From: Notamacropus eugenii
Lineage: Eukaryota; Chordata; Mammalia; Diprotodontia; Macropodidae
Direction of reading: 5' to 3'
DNA: 64,000 bases
Assembly (NCBI RefSeq): GCF_028372415.1
Contig: NC_092876.1
Coordinates: forward strand, 220,707,528-220,771,527
Part shown: positions 34,421 to 46,667 of the stretch, piece by piece
How positions within the stretch are numbered: position 1 is the stretch's first letter
Layout of the letters: the number at the start of each line of letters is the position of its first letter
Notes under the pieces: model-generated
Databases searched by the model: none
Told to the model about the DNA's origin: nothing
Seen by the model: the letters and a program-made list of their open reading frames with translations, nothing else
Position numbers and translations under genes: made by a program

Positions 34421-37395
34421 TCAAATCTTTAATGTAAGCAAGGGAATTCCAATTCAGGACACCATGAAGCACAGATATCTAAGAGTGCTGAAGAGGAGGG
34501 AGACAGGGAGCAAGGAAGGGTCTCTAGAAGGCATAGCTTCAAGGTGTTACGTTGTTTGAAAGTCCATAGAGAAGACTAGGGAGTCTTCAGGAGTGGCAAC
34601 ATCTAGTTCAAGTGGCAGCTCCTTTTATTTTTCTCTTTTTTTAACTGATATCAGTAGTTTTCCTTTAACAGGTTTTGAGCACCCTCAGGGTCAGGCAAGA
34701 TCAGCTGCATTCAACATTCCCCCTTCTCGTTCAAGATGAGTTCTATCATAGACCAAGGAAGGTAGCGAGGAATTAGATGCACTGCTGAACCTTGGTCCAG
34801 AAGGCAGAGAATAGCTTAAGGTGAAAGTTAGAAAGGCCAGAGACTCAGGTATCTATAGCAGTTGGCTCCAGCGTACTGGCCAAGCTAGAGATATAAACCT
34901 CAAGTCAAGAGTTTCCTTGTTCTCACTAGCCCGAGCTCCTTTCTGGTACAAGGCACAAGGAGTTTAAGTAATATTTGGGAGATTTATCCTTTAGGAAATT
35001 AAAATTCTACTGTACATGGTCATAGTGCCTTGGAAAGAATAAGAAAATATAGGATCTGTCTGGAATTTGGCACATTTTCCATAAAAATATCTGAATGATT
35101 TGCAACACTTATTGTTATATAAACTTAATAAAAAAGCATCTTGTCATCTGACAATGAATAAGCAGCAAAATGTACACATAATTTCTTAGGGTGATAAATC
35201 TACCAAATTCTCAAAAGGAATGAATGACTCTAGGTTTTTGCAAATATATGTGTATATGTATATATGTATAAATGTATATACATACATATATACACATGTG
35301 AATGAAAAATTGAACCCCACAGTCTAACACAGTACCTTACATGTGCTCCATTTTAAATTATTGCAAGGCACTCAGTGAAGAACTTACTGGCCCATGCTGT
35401 CAGCAACAACAGGCATGCAGCATTACTGGCTTAATTAAAGTTTTAATACTGATTGAAATGTTTTGATGGCCTTTAAATCATTTGGCATTGGTGCACAGAG
35501 TAGTGGTGAAAGTTAATCTCATTAGCAATCTTGATTTAATTAAATATACAATATGCTTTTAGCAGCATCTTTTTACATTTTCATTAGAAATTAATTGTAA
35601 CAAATTAATTGTAACATAATCATTAGAAATTTCTAGTATACATACTACCAGGGCTGCTTATAAGTAATTTAGTATTGGAGTACATTTAGAAACACTTAAT
35701 TACCTTTCAGGTATGAAATAAAAAAATAAAGATAGAAGGTACCTCATTAAATTTAGATCTGACATAAGTCATATGGTGTAAAAATGCATCTTGCCTAAAA
35801 ATACTATAAAAAATACAAAAACTGAAAACAGAACACAGGTTACCAAAGTTCATAAGTTTCAAATGAAACAAAATAATATTAATGGAAGGAAAAAGGTTAA
35901 AATAGTATGAAGTGCTTTAAAACAAAAACATCAGGTAGTATTAAAACAAATTTTAGTCAAATATACCATTAAGAAACAAAACAATCTTCCTACACACACT
36001 TTTGTGCTATTCTAAGAGTCCAAGACACTTAATTTGTAATACTCTTCTGTTCCTATTACTTTAAAATTTTATTTTTAATAGGGGATATTATGTTTTACCA
36101 AAGTGCTTATTCAAACACATACCAATCTGTCTTTAGGAGGATGAGATGCCATGGAGGATCTAATAACACCTTTTGTAAGTAGGTGACTTTTATGCCTAAA
36201 TTTAATGGTCACACAAATGAATTCATCCCAAAGGTGCTTATTTTAACAAAAGCTGTGGTGTTGAGTAGAGTAAGTAAATAATTCCAGATTGTATCAAATG
36301 AGTTGTCTGTGGTAAAACAAGTTCAGTTATTAACCATATTCAGATCAACAGGATATTATACCCACATAAATCATTGGTCTCAAATCCTCTTTAAAATCTT
36401 GTGCAATTTGTTTGCATTTCAGAGCATGCTCTATCTAGAAACATCAATCCTATATCAAATAATAAAACTAATAAAAAATTGGAATTCCTTTTGAGACAGC
36501 ACAGGATATTCCATGTTATTCTCCTTTGGGGTTAATCCTTTTCTTTGAAACAAAACTGAAGATGTTAAGGATTTAATTAGAAACTAATTAATATATGTGT
36601 ATGTACATATATGTGTATGTATATAAGTATTCTAGCCCCACAAACTCTTATCATTGTCTAATTATTCCCATAACATTTTGAAAAATTCAAGGACCTTATC
36701 ATATACATGAAAGTAAAACTACAAATAGGCAGATGACAAGGCCAAATACTCATTTACTTAGTTGTTAAAACATCAAGAGGTGTTAAGATAATGCAACAAC
36801 AATTATATGAAGATCTGTCCTGGTTATAGAGATTTTACTATAAGAGGTAAACAGATACTAGGTTGGGATCACAATAGCAGAATCCAGGTCAAAGCCTAAA
36901 GGCACAGAATGACTAAAGTATCCCTAGTTCCAATTGGTTTCAGGTGAAAATAGCATCAGCAACAAAGTGCTATGAACAGACACCACAATCAAACTCAGTA
37001 TTAACCAGCTGGGAAAATTTCTTTTATGGGAATCTGAGTCCAGGGTCCTAAACCTTCCCAAGGTAGCCCTCCCAACCATTTTCCAAGAGAAACTGAACTG
37101 TTAACATTTTCCTAACGTGGTGGAACATTGGCTCAGAGACACAACAAACCCAAAAATGAAAGCTCAAAAAGAAAATTCATCGTCCCAAAGGTTTCACCTC
37201 AGACAGCAAAGTCTCCCTAATCACAGTGGGGTTGGATACAATTTCTATAAACACTGTCAAGGTGTTGCAATGAATTAGCTTGCAAATAAAAAGTTATCAG
37301 GCTTTCTAAAAAATCATTTAACAGATTTTGCATAACATTCTTTTCTTCTAATATTCCCCTTTCTCAAATACAGCTTAAAATTCAACCGGCTGTGG
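34421..37395. other. Mostly unique stretch, no gene seen
   Basis: No exon, ORF or clear repeat. The 34,430-34,960 part could be an old retroviral fragment ('caacattcccccttctcgtt' is reminiscent of LTR/internal sequence in antisense) but I cannot support it. TA/TG-rich simple sequence lies near 35,245-35,300 and 36,590-36,625. The segment 35,380-35,640 is discussed as a possible conserved non-coding element. Confidence 0.4.
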
Positions 37396-38200
37396 CTTGT
37401 TGGGGGCAAGGACGTGATGGACACTGCCAGCTCCTCTCATGTCTTACCAGTCTTCTTCTTCAGCAACCTGAAGTGGGGTTAGCTTTTTCTATTTTCGTTT
37501 TTGATGCTGGAAGCCAAAGCTATCCCAAACCTGGAGTCCTGAAAAAGCCTTGAAGTTTGATGAGTCTGAAAGAAGACTAAAGTCCGGTGCTCTCTCAGTC
37601 TCTAACCTGCCCTGCTCCTCACACAGGTCAGGGCATTCACATCCACTAACAAGGAGAAAGTCCCATAACAATGGGCTTTGGGGCAGGTTATGTAGGTATT
37701 GAGCCTTCCATCTCCAGCATGCCGCAAGGGACTGACCCAGGCATCTTCCATCTGCCCCAAATCAACTACTTCCATTTGTATCAGTGCAAGGCACCTTCCA
37801 CTGCCGGGCTGCCAGCCCAGTCTCTCAACTGAGTGTGGAGAACCTTCAGCGCAAAGAAGAGCAAGAGCACACCTCCCTTCAACTTCAGTTCTCCCCTCTC
37901 TGCTGCACCTGTATTTTGAAAGTAGAGGAGTTTTGCCCTCCACTCAATGATGAACATTCTTACACCTGGCCATACCTTTCACAACCCAGTTACACTGAAC
38001 TGTTCTAGATCATCATCCAAACCCCATTCCTTACCCCTTATCAGCTAATTCTTTATTTCCATCCCCCTCAACCCTCCCACCCCAAACTTTCATCCCAACT
38101 CCACCCAGTCCTACCATTTCCTCTGGAATACCTATTCCAAGGCAGAAAACTTCCTTTCTCTTCATCCTATATCTTTTTCTTTCCCATTCCTTCTGTTTAC
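37396..38200. other. Unassigned stretch before L2
   Basis: Pyrimidine-rich and of higher GC content. It may be the 5' part of the following L2 but I cannot align it. The short frames here (60-113 residues, 37,489-38,008) resemble nothing known. Confidence 0.35.
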
Positions 38201-38784
38201 TAGCTGTTACTGAAATGTGACTTATCTCTGATGACATATCCTCCCTGCAGTAATGACTACACCTTATCTCATCCTTCTTAGATCACCGGTAGAGGAGGGG
38301 GAGTTGGAATACTCTTTCCTTCCCATTGCTACATTCCAGTTCTTTCCTTCCTCTGTTACTCAGTAACCTTTCCTCCTTTGAGATGCATACAATTAATATC
38401 TACCAACCAATCAAAATCCTGGTAGTTGTTGTCCACAGACCCCTCAGGTCACTCTCCTTCCTGCCTCAATGAGTTCTACCTGGTTTACAATTTTTCTGTC
38501 TTCCCCAACTCCTGTTCTCACACTAGGGACTTCAATATAAATATTGTTTCTCCCTAAAATACCCTACGCACTCCGTACTTCAACTTATTTAGTTCCCATA
38601 AGTTATCCCTCTATCCTACCTCATTCACACACAAAGATGGCCATAACCTTGATCTTGCCATCACCCACAAAAAGTACCACCTCTATGTGCAAGAATCCTG
38701 AAATGTAATTATCCAACCATAATCTATTAGCTTTTCACTATTCCCTCTGACTTCTTTCAGGTCATGCTATTCTTTATACTACTT

Positions 38785-38786
38785 TA

Positions 38787-38850
<64 letters not shown>
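38785..38850 (+). repeat. (CTA)n microsatellite
   Basis: About 22 uninterrupted copies of ACT/CTA within the L2 endonuclease region. A poly-threonine frame across it is an artefact. Confidence 0.97.
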
Positions 38851-38851
<1 letters not shown>

Positions 38852-40094
38852 ATCCCTTGACCCCTCTCTCCCAAGCTATCTCCTTTACACTAGCTTCCCA
38901 TCTTGACTCCATGGTGAACCAATTCAACTCTACACTGTTCTCCTTAATTAAAACCTTGCCCCCTTATCTCACTGATTATACTCATCCAAGTCTCAGCCTT
39001 GGATCACTATCACCATATGTTATCTTCACTCCTATACACACATGCTGTTGAATGAAAGTGTAGAAAAATCACATGGCTGTTCTGACTAGGTCCAATACAA
39101 ATTTATTACTTATGTAACTTCAACTGTACCCTTACCACTGCTAGGCAATCCTACTGTACCTCTCTTATCGACTCACTATCCCACTCTTCACATTGGCTTT
39201 TCCAAACTTTTTCATCCCTCCTCAAACTTCCCATGGTTCACTTTCCCCTCACTCTCCTCAGCTGAGAACCTCACTTTATATTTTATAGCAAAAGACTGAG
39301 GCCATATAGTATGAATTCCTTCTTCTCTCTTGTTTCTCATCTCCTCTCACTCAGATGCCTTTTGCCACTCTCTCCTTTATTCCAGTCTTACATGATGAAG
39401 TGGCCTAACCAGGCTGAACCCTCTACTTGTTCAAGTGATTCCATTCCATTCTATTCCATTCTGTCTCCTCCAACAGATGGCCCCCTTTGTCATATCTACT
39501 CTTGCATTTATTTTCAATCTTTCCTCTCTACTGGTTCATTTTCTGTTGCTTATAAACATGCCTATTACTCTCCAATTCCCAAAAAACCCTTACCTAACCT
39601 TTCCATCCTTATTCACTATCACCTTATTTTTCTTCTGCTTTCGTAGCTAAACTCCTTGAAAAGGTTTTATTCAATAGGCAGCTCCACTTCTTCTCCTTTC
39701 TCTTTTTAACCTGTAATAATCCAGTTTCCAACCTAACCATTCCACCAAAACTTTTCTCTTTAAAGCAACTAATGATCTCTTAGTTGTTAAATCCAATGAC
39801 TTTTTTTGCCTTCATTCTCTGGCTTCCCCGTGGCCTTTGTCTCTGTCTCTCTCCTCTTTGATATTCTCTGATCTCTAAGTTTTTAGGACACTGTCTCTTG
39901 GTTCTCCTACCTATCTGACTGCTCCTTCTTTTATCCCCTTTGTTAGAGCTTCTTGCAGGTCCTGCCCACTAACCATACGTGTGCCTCAGTGTTCTGTCCT
40001 GAGCCCTCTTCCCTTCTCTCTTTATACTATTTCACTTGGTGATCATCATCTCTATGCTAATGATTCTCAAATCTCCAACTGCCTTTCAGACATT

Positions 40095-40477
40095 TGCATC
40101 AATAAGCACCCCAACATACACAGGAGTCTACTACAACAAGTTCTTAGATCTGCAATCATAAAAGGAAAGGCAACTTTTGAGGGGTTAACATTTATTTTAA
40201 TCAAGCACATGTATCATTCCTTTAACCAAGTACATATATCATTCAGTTAGTTCAGGGAGTCAGCACTCTGAATTTCAAAGAAAATACAGAGAAATCAAAA
40301 GATCAACAGACATGACTTCCTCTGTCTGAATTCAAAAGACAGTTGGGGTCCAACTGCCTGACCATAGTTACCAGAGTGGGAAGTACGACATCAGGATTCT
40401 CAAAGCTGGGGGAGGGGAGCTTGATTATACCAAAAAAAAAAAAAACAGCAAAAGATCCTATTTTGATTGCCATCACA
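40095..40477. mobile_element. Solo LTR-like element, copy A (383 bp)
   Basis: Begins TG ('tgcatcaataagcacc') and ends CA ('gattgccatcaca'). It is flanked by a 5 bp duplication with one mismatch, ACATT at 40,090-40,094 and ATATT at 40,478-40,482. Excision gives 'cagacatttcaaactag', the expected L2 text. Homologous to copy B (in reverse orientation) and copy C, but lacks about 270 central bases. TG...CA ends and a 5 bp duplication fit an endogenous retrovirus LTR. No internal retroviral sequence is seen. Confidence 0.75.
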
Positions 40478-40837
40478 ATATTTCAAACTAGATGTATAGC
40501 AGACATCTTAAATTCTACCTAGAAAATGGAATTCATTATCTTTCCTTGCCCTATTACTGTAGAAAGCAACACCTTCCTAATCTCTCAGGCTCACAACTAG
40601 CAGTTGTCCTCTTCTCTGATATTGCTACCACTCACTCTGATGCAGTCCCTTTTCACTTAACACCTTGAGTAACCTGCTGGTAGGTCTGCCTGCCTCAAGT
40701 CTCTCCACACTTCAATGTATCCTCCATTCTGCTGCTAAAGTGGCTTTCCTAAAGGCCAAGTCTGATCATGTCACTCCCCACAGGAGCAAATACAAAATGC
40801 TCTTTTTGGCATTCAAAGCCCTTCACAACCTGGCTCT

Positions 40838-41490
40838 GTAAGGGCAAGCAAAGTAGGATTTTTTGCTGTTTTTGCTTTAGTATAATCAAGTGCCTCTGAT
40901 TGAATCTTGCTATTATCAACCAAGAGTCTTTACTAGGAGTAAAGTACAGAAACAAGAGTTTCTTTAACTAGAAACAGTATATGTATTTGTATTGTTAATG
41001 TGATTAAAGATCTTCCCTACCCATTAATGGGCCTGTCCTTAAAGGGTGTTTGATTAGGGAAGATTTGTAGGAATTACGGACACTGTTCTCAAAGACTGGG
41101 ATGCCCTCTGGCTCTAAGAAAAGGTAGAAATACTCTGAGGGTGAGATTTTACTTTGGGGCTTAGTTTTTAGAAGAAGCTTTGTGTGCCAGACAGACCTGG
41201 GAAGCCTCTTAAGAAGCCCCCCGGCTTTGAAAACCCAGATGTTGGTGCTTCCCTCTCTGGCAACTATGGTTGGACAGATGGACCAGTCTGTTGATTTCTG
41301 ATATATGTGTTGCTTATGTCAGTGAGTTTGGAAGCACCGTCTGTTGATTTTCTGAATTAAGTGAATGATATATGTGCTTGATTAAAGGAGATTGTTAACC
41401 CCTGAAAAGTTGCCTTTCCTTTTAGAGGTGTATATCTAAGAACCTGTGATAGCAGGTTCCCCTGTGTATATTGGGGTACTTACTATTACA
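40838..41490. mobile_element. Solo LTR-like element, copy B (653 bp)
   Basis: Begins 'tgtaagggcaag' and ends 'cttactattaca', a short inverted TGTAA/TTACA end. It is flanked by GGCTC (40,833-40,837) and AGCTC (41,491-41,495). Excision gives 'cctggctccctcctaccttt', matching L2. Its reverse complement aligns with copies A and C, so it lies in the opposite orientation to them. Transcription direction of the LTR is not clear from signals. Confidence 0.78.
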
Positions 41491-41925
41491 AGCTCCCTCC
41501 TACCTTTGCAGTTTTCTTCTATCTTACTACCCAATACATACTCTTCAATTCAGTGACCCTGACATCTTTGCTGTTCTACTGACAAGGCACTTCACCTGTG
41601 TTTCAGGCACTCTCTTTGGCTATCTCCCATACCTAGAATATTCTCCCACCTTCCTTCCAACTACTGGCTTCCTTTTAAATCCCAATAAAATCTGACCTTC
41701 TACAGGAAGCCTTCCCCCAAGCCATCTTAGTAGCGGTACCTTCTTCATTGATTGTTTCTTCTTTATGTGGTACATTGTTTCCTTTGTATATATCTGTTTG
41801 CCTCTTGTCTCTCCCATTAGATTATAAACTTCTTGAGAGCAGGGACTATCTTTTGCTTCTTTTTGTATCCTCAGCACTTAGCACAGTACCTGGCACATAG
41901 CAGGTGCTTAATCAATATCTGCTGA

Positions 41926-42301
41926 TGTATGAGTCCTCTGTAATCTCCCAAAAGCAATTCCTCTACACCTTTTCAATTGTGGGGTCAGCTCACTATCCCT
42001 CAGCTGCATTGTAGCACCAGTATGATATTCATAGTGCCTATGGTAGACACAAATATGCTGGTGTAATTCTGAGTTGCAAAATACAACAGACTCTCCACAT
42101 TGAAGACAGAAACAAAACATTTTATTCCAACATCAGAAAGTTAAATCCCAACGCCAGAAAGCCAAATCCATCATAGTAACAGAAATCTATACAAAATAAC
42201 ATGCAAAGGGCAACACCATCCTCAAGCCTTCCCTCTATTAGGCTTTTCACAAACCAATTCCCTTAAACAAAATCACAAACAAACTCTCTCACTCATGCCA
42301 G
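41926..42301. other. Unassigned stretch between L2 and LTR copy C
   Basis: Follows the L2 3' end and abuts LTR copy C, so it could be retroviral internal or LTR-adjacent sequence. I see no protein motif, primer-binding site or polypurine tract that would confirm this. Confidence 0.35.
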
Positions 42302-42870
42302 TGTAAAAGCAAGGACCCCAACATAGACAGGAGGGCCTGCTATCACAGGTTCTTTGATCTGCATTTATAAAAGGAAAGACAACTTTTGAAGGGTCAATAG
42401 TCACTTTAATCAAGCATATGTATCATTCACTTAGTTCGGGGGAAAAAGTCAGCACCCTAAACTTCAGAGAAATCAAAATTAACAGACGGCTTCCAACTGC
42501 CTGATAGTAAGCAATACATACATCACAAATCAACAGACAGATCCAACTTTCTGACCATATATACATAGTTTACCAGTTACATATGGGTTTTCAAAGCCAA
42601 GGGGCTGCTTGGAGCCTTCCCAGAGTCTCATATGTTACATAAACCTTCTTCCAAAAACTAAGCCCCAAAGTAAAACCTCACCTCAGAATTTTTTATACAC
42701 TTTTCAGAGACAGATGGTATCACAACCCTGGAGAACCAGTGCATTAGAAATTAACAAAAGGTGTAGGCTCCCCTAATCAAGTTTTCCTTAATGGGCAGGT
42801 CCATTAATGGGTGGGGAAGATCTTTAAACTCTCATAGTTACCATTACAGCTAGCTAGCTACCTGTTTTTC
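42302..42870. mobile_element. LTR-like element, copy C
   Basis: Begins 'tgtaaaagcaaggacccc' and is collinear with the reverse complement of copy B through 'aaaaactaagccccaaagta' and 'ccattaatgggtggggaag'. The far end beyond about 42,870 differs from B (a CT-rich segment up to 43,075), so its right boundary is uncertain. Confidence 0.65.
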
Positions 42871-43090
42871 TCTTTCTCCCTCAATTCTAACTGCTCTAAC
42901 CAATTTCCTCTCAGCTCTGCTGTAGCTCCGCCTTTTCCTGTTCCACCCTTCTGGGTCCACCCCTTCCTGTTCCATGTGACTTAGACTCATGTGACTCAGG
43001 CTTCCATGTGACCCAGGAAGGTCACACTGGCCTATTAATGAATGGGAAAGATCTTCCCATTTAAATTACCATTAGAAGTATCTATGGCAG

Positions 43091-43093
<3 letters not shown>

Positions 43094-43149
<56 letters not shown>
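43094..43149 (+). repeat. (GT)n microsatellite
   Basis: 28 uninterrupted GT units. Confidence 0.98.
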
Positions 43150-43151
<2 letters not shown>

Positions 43152-43786
43152 GCTATGGACAAGCTCAATGGAGCCTCATTTAAGAGGCTCTGCATTGTTG
43201 TGGGGCTTTACACAGTCAGCATGACATCATCCACAAACATGAATATCTGGAGAAATCTGTATCTATATGTCACCATCCTGATAAAAATATAAGCTCCTTG
43301 AGAGCAGAGATTATTATATTCTTTCTATGGGTATCCCTAACCTAGCCCAGGGCTGTTAAGTAAGCACTTAGTAAATGCTTTTTGCCTGACAGATTGATCC
43401 AAAGAAAAGTTCTCTTCAACTTGGACTCCACGATCTTTTTCTTGACAGTGATGAACACCTTTGGCAAGCATATATCCCTGTTTTATATCTTGATTATTAT
43501 TAATAATCAGGAGGTCCTCAAACAAATTATTCCTGTTGTTACATTTTCAAGATATTTTATATAATGTTGACATATTCATAATAGATATCTTGCTGGAAGA
43601 AATTTTTTTAAGGTATTATACCTTGTTCTACCAACAAATCTTTTTTAATACTCAACAAAAATAGTTAACAAAAATTAAGCACAGTGCGATTTTGAACTCT
43701 CTCTGTCTTTCAATTCTGTTTTTATAAAGGTGTGGTTTTCTATGGAATACCACTTATGAAAACATGTCTACTCCTGTCTAATGCCT

Positions 43787-43925
43787 CATAAAAATTAATT
43801 GACAAGCATTTATTGAACTCTTAACTATACACCAAGCATCATGCTCTGTGTTAGGGATACAAACACAAAAATAAAAAGAGCTTCTTCATTCAAGGAGATT
43901 ATTATTCCAATGAGGAAGACAACAT
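43787..43925 (-). mobile_element. L2 3' end (antisense)
   Basis: Antisense L2 tail: 'aagcatttattgaactctta', 'gttagggatacaaacacaaa', 'gaggaagacaacatgtat'. It is probably the same L2 copy that resumes at 44,655, split by the RTE-derived element and simple repeats. Confidence 0.75.
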
Positions 43926-43985
43926 GTATGCATATGTGTATATGTAATATAAATGTATTTTATATTTGTGCATCTATGTATATAC

Positions 43986-44022
43986 ACCCTCATATGTATG
44001 TATGTATGTATGTATATGTACA
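43986..44022 (+). repeat. (ATGT)n tract
   Basis: About five copies of ATGT/GTAT near 43,994-44,016 with flanking TA/TG-rich sequence. Confidence 0.85.
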
Positions 44023-44039
44023 TACAGGTGTATGGATGT

Positions 44040-44542
44040 TCAGGGAGGACTAACTAGCACCTCTGATGTGAGGACTTGCTGAGCCCTTTAGAGGGATGCT
44101 CATCCACTTTCACCTAACTCTCACCTACAACTCCACAAAGCTTTTGCATGCCAAGAGGACACCCCTGGTGAACCACCTTGGCAGATGGTTGAGGGTTTGG
44201 CCACAAATTCATCTGTGAATTAGGGGAATGTCTACCCAAAGCATGTGAAGATTTCCCTGGTGGAATAGGCAAATGAGAACAATTTGTTCCAATAGCAATG
44301 AAGGCAGCAGAAGAACGTGCTCTGGGGTGCTTAGAGCTTGGTCACACATAAAACATGCCAAAGTTATCCACTGCATCCTGCCAGTCATCCTGACTTTTGT
44401 CTTGCCACTGGACTTCAATGGCCCTGGAACAGTGAGGCTGATGACTTTGTGCAACTTTGTCTCACTTAAACCCAAGTGACTCAGGAGTCGAGACATCAGT
44501 CTGTGACATCATTGCTCCTCTTCAAAAATCAAGGATGATTGT

Positions 44543-44545
<3 letters not shown>
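44040..44545 (+). mobile_element. RTE-derived non-autonomous element
   Basis: Its 3' part ('gccagtcatcctgacttttg', 'tcttgccactggacttcaat', 'tgtgacatcattgctcctct', 'aaaatcaaggatga') shares order and wording with the RTE-tailed SINEs at 56,000 and 58,260 and the RTE end at 46,680. No coding capacity. It is followed at once by a long GT repeat. Confidence 0.75.

Positions 44546-44546
<1 letters not shown>

Positions 44547-44630
<84 letters not shown>
44547..44630 (+). repeat. (GT)42 microsatellite
   Basis: 84 bases of perfect GT repeat immediately after the 3' end of an RTE-derived element. Confidence 0.98.
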
Positions 44631-44631
<1 letters not shown>

Positions 44632-44654
44632 CTACCACAGAGTAGAATCGCTAT

Positions 44655-45507
44655 ATTACAGAGTAATGGGAGCAATGAGTAAGAAGAGTGAAAAGGCAAG
44701 AAGGGGTCAAGTTTTAAAGATTTAAATGCTAGAAGAGTTTATATTTGATCCTAAAAGTATTAAGAAGACACTCGTATTTTGGGTTGAGAATATGATGTGC
44801 TAAGACCCAAGATTTAAGAAAATTACTTCTATAGCTTTGTGAATAATGGAATGGAATAGAGACTTAAGATAGGGGAACTAAATAAAACTATTTTAATAGC
44901 CCAAGTGAGAGGTGATAAGGGTGTGAACTAGGATAGTGACTGCAACTGGGGAGAAAGGAATATATGTGAAAGATGTTGTGCTGACAGAAACAAGAGGATC
45001 TGACAAATGAGGTGAGGATGAGGTTTTAAACCTGTGTGGCAGGAAAGTTGGTAGTTCCATTGACCGTAATAAGGGAAATGTTTGGAAGAAGGATGGATAT
45101 GAGTGAGGGGTACGCTCTGTTTTGGAAACATTGAATTTGAGATGTCCATGGAATTTATAGTTTGAAGCATCTAATAGGAAGCTGTGAAGAACTGGAGATC
45201 AGGAGAGAAACAAGGGTTGGATTTACAGGTCTGGGATTCATCTTCATAGAGATGGTTGAACCCATGGGAGGTGATGTCATCATTCAAGGGGAGAGAAAAA
45301 AGAGAACAGGAGTTTGGGGTATAATCACAGTTAGCGGGCATGACATGGGTGATAAATCAGCAAAGGAAGCCTTAGAACCCTCAGACAGATAGAAGAACTA
45401 GAACCATATTAAGGAGAAGGTGGTCAAATGCAAAATGCTGCAGAGAAATCAAGAAGGATAACCAAGGTCATTAGGATGGACAATTAAGGGCTTTGATTTC
45501 TTATAAT
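44655..45507 (-). mobile_element. L2 fragment (antisense)
   Basis: Antisense L2: 'agagtttatatttgatccta', 'gcccaagtgagaggtgataa', 'catgggaggtgatgtcatca', 'gcagagaaatcaagaaggat'. Interrupted at 45,508 by the RTE insertion. Confidence 0.8.
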
Positions 45508-45516
45508 ATACAAAAT

Positions 45517-46095
45517 GGCTCTGCAGACCTTCAGTTTGGTAGTCAATCTAATACTTCTTCTCTCCCATACTTTTCTTTGGAGCCTCCCAAACACTGAGCT
45601 AGCTTTGGCAATGCGTGAGTCAACCCCACTGTCAATGTGTACATCCCTGGAAAGTATACTGCCAATGTAAGTAAACTTATACACAGCATTCAAAACTTCT
45701 CCATTTGTTGTAACTGATGATTCCATGTATGGATGGTGTGGTGGTGGCTGATGGAGCATCTCTGTTTTCTTGTTAACTATTAGGCCACAATTAACACAGG
45801 TAGCAGAGAAGTGATCCATACTTTGTTGCATCTCAGCTTCAGAGGCTGCATTGAGTGCACAATCATCTGCAAACAGAAAATCATGCATCAACACTCCCTC
45901 CACTTTGGTCTTGGCTTGTAGCCTTTTCAAATTGAAGAATTTACCATCAGTATGGTAGTTGACCTTGATGCTGTGTTCATCCTCTTTGAAAGCATTTGAC
46001 AACATGATTGAAAACATCATGCTAAAAGGCATGGGAGCAAGCACACAGCCCTGTTTCACTCCATTGGTAACTGGGAAGGTATGAGAGCATTGTCC
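45517..46095 (-). pseudogene. RTE ORF2 reverse-transcriptase segment (inverted part)
   Basis: An open reading of about 190 codons on the minus strand that is unmistakably RTE/BovB-clade reverse transcriptase: G-V-K-Q-G-C-V-L-A-P at the start, the catalytic box F-A-D-D-C-A-L-N intact near residue 67, then thumb-region motifs I-A-K-A-S-S-V-F-G-R-L. It lacks the endonuclease and N-terminal half, and its last codons before 45,484 come from the flank. Cannot function. Confidence 0.9.
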
Positions 46096-46667
46096 ATTAT
46101 CCTCATTGTTGTACGCCTGTGAAACATAGACTATCTACCAGTGCCATGCCAGAAAACTGAGTCATTTCCACTTGAACTGTCTTAGGAAGATTCTGAAGAT
46201 CACCTTGCAGGATAAGGCACCAGACACTGAGGTCCTTACTCGAACTAAACTGCCAGGCATTTAAACTATGCTTCAGAGAGAGCAACTTGGATGGGTTGGC
46301 CATGTTGTTTGAATGTAAAATGTACGCTTGTCAAAAAAGTCCATTTTATAGAGAACTCACACGGGGCAGGTGATCACATGGTAGTAAGAAGTGATACAAG
46401 GACATTCTCAAGGTCTCTCTCAAGAGCTTTGGAAATGATTGTATGATATGGGAGACACTGGCACAGGGCTGCTCAGCATGGGGTGCCCACATCAGAAAGG
46501 GTTCTGTGCTCTGTGAGCAAAGTAGAATTGAAACAGCTCAAAGGGAACGAAGGATGTGCAAATTTGGAGTATCTACCCCAAATGTTCACATGGACTATTT
46601 GTGCCCAATCTGTGGTAGAACATTCCAAGCTCATATTGGTCTGATCAGCCACAGTCAGACACACTGA
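46096..46667 (+). pseudogene. RTE ORF2 C-terminal segment (sense part) with C2H2 knuckle
   Basis: Begins with codons for L-L-Y-A-C-E-T, then H-A-R-K-L-S-H-F-H and C-L-R-K-I-L. Several stops and frameshifts follow. The last open part (46,443-46,667) ends with a C-x2-C-x12-H-x3-H motif at 46,602-46,664, the zinc-knuckle-like end found in this RTE clade. It continues the inverted segment at 45,517-46,095. Confidence 0.85.

Larger units (their letters stand above)
38200..41925 (+). mobile_element. L2 LINE, long copy with two LTR insertions
   Basis: L2 (CR1-clade) ORF2 in sense. It begins with the endonuclease region (38,300-38,720; text encoding V-V-V-V-H-R-P, then G-H-N-L-D-L-A-I near 38,640-38,665). 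Reverse transcriptase follows (39,330-40,090; S-V-L-S-P-L-P-F-S-L-Y at about 39,990-40,025 and Y-A-N-D-S-Q near 40,051-40,068). Then the C-terminal part and 3' UTR, ending 'cctggcacatagcaggtgct' and 'taatcaatatctgctga' at 41,890-41,925. Solo LTR-like elements interrupt it at 40,095-40,477 and 40,838-41,490. Removing each restores L2 text. Confidence 0.85.

Noticed and set aside
38764..39051. 95-codon frame with a long threonine run
   Set aside because: It is the (CTA)n microsatellite read through into L2 sequence on the + strand; not a host protein.
43094..44630. CRISPR-like or satellite array
   Set aside because: Only simple dinucleotide repeats; no repeat-spacer structure anywhere in the window.
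46443..46667. Small C2H2 zinc-finger gene
   Set aside because: The C-x2-C-x12-H-x3-H motif is the C-terminus of the RTE protein and follows its other motifs in order.
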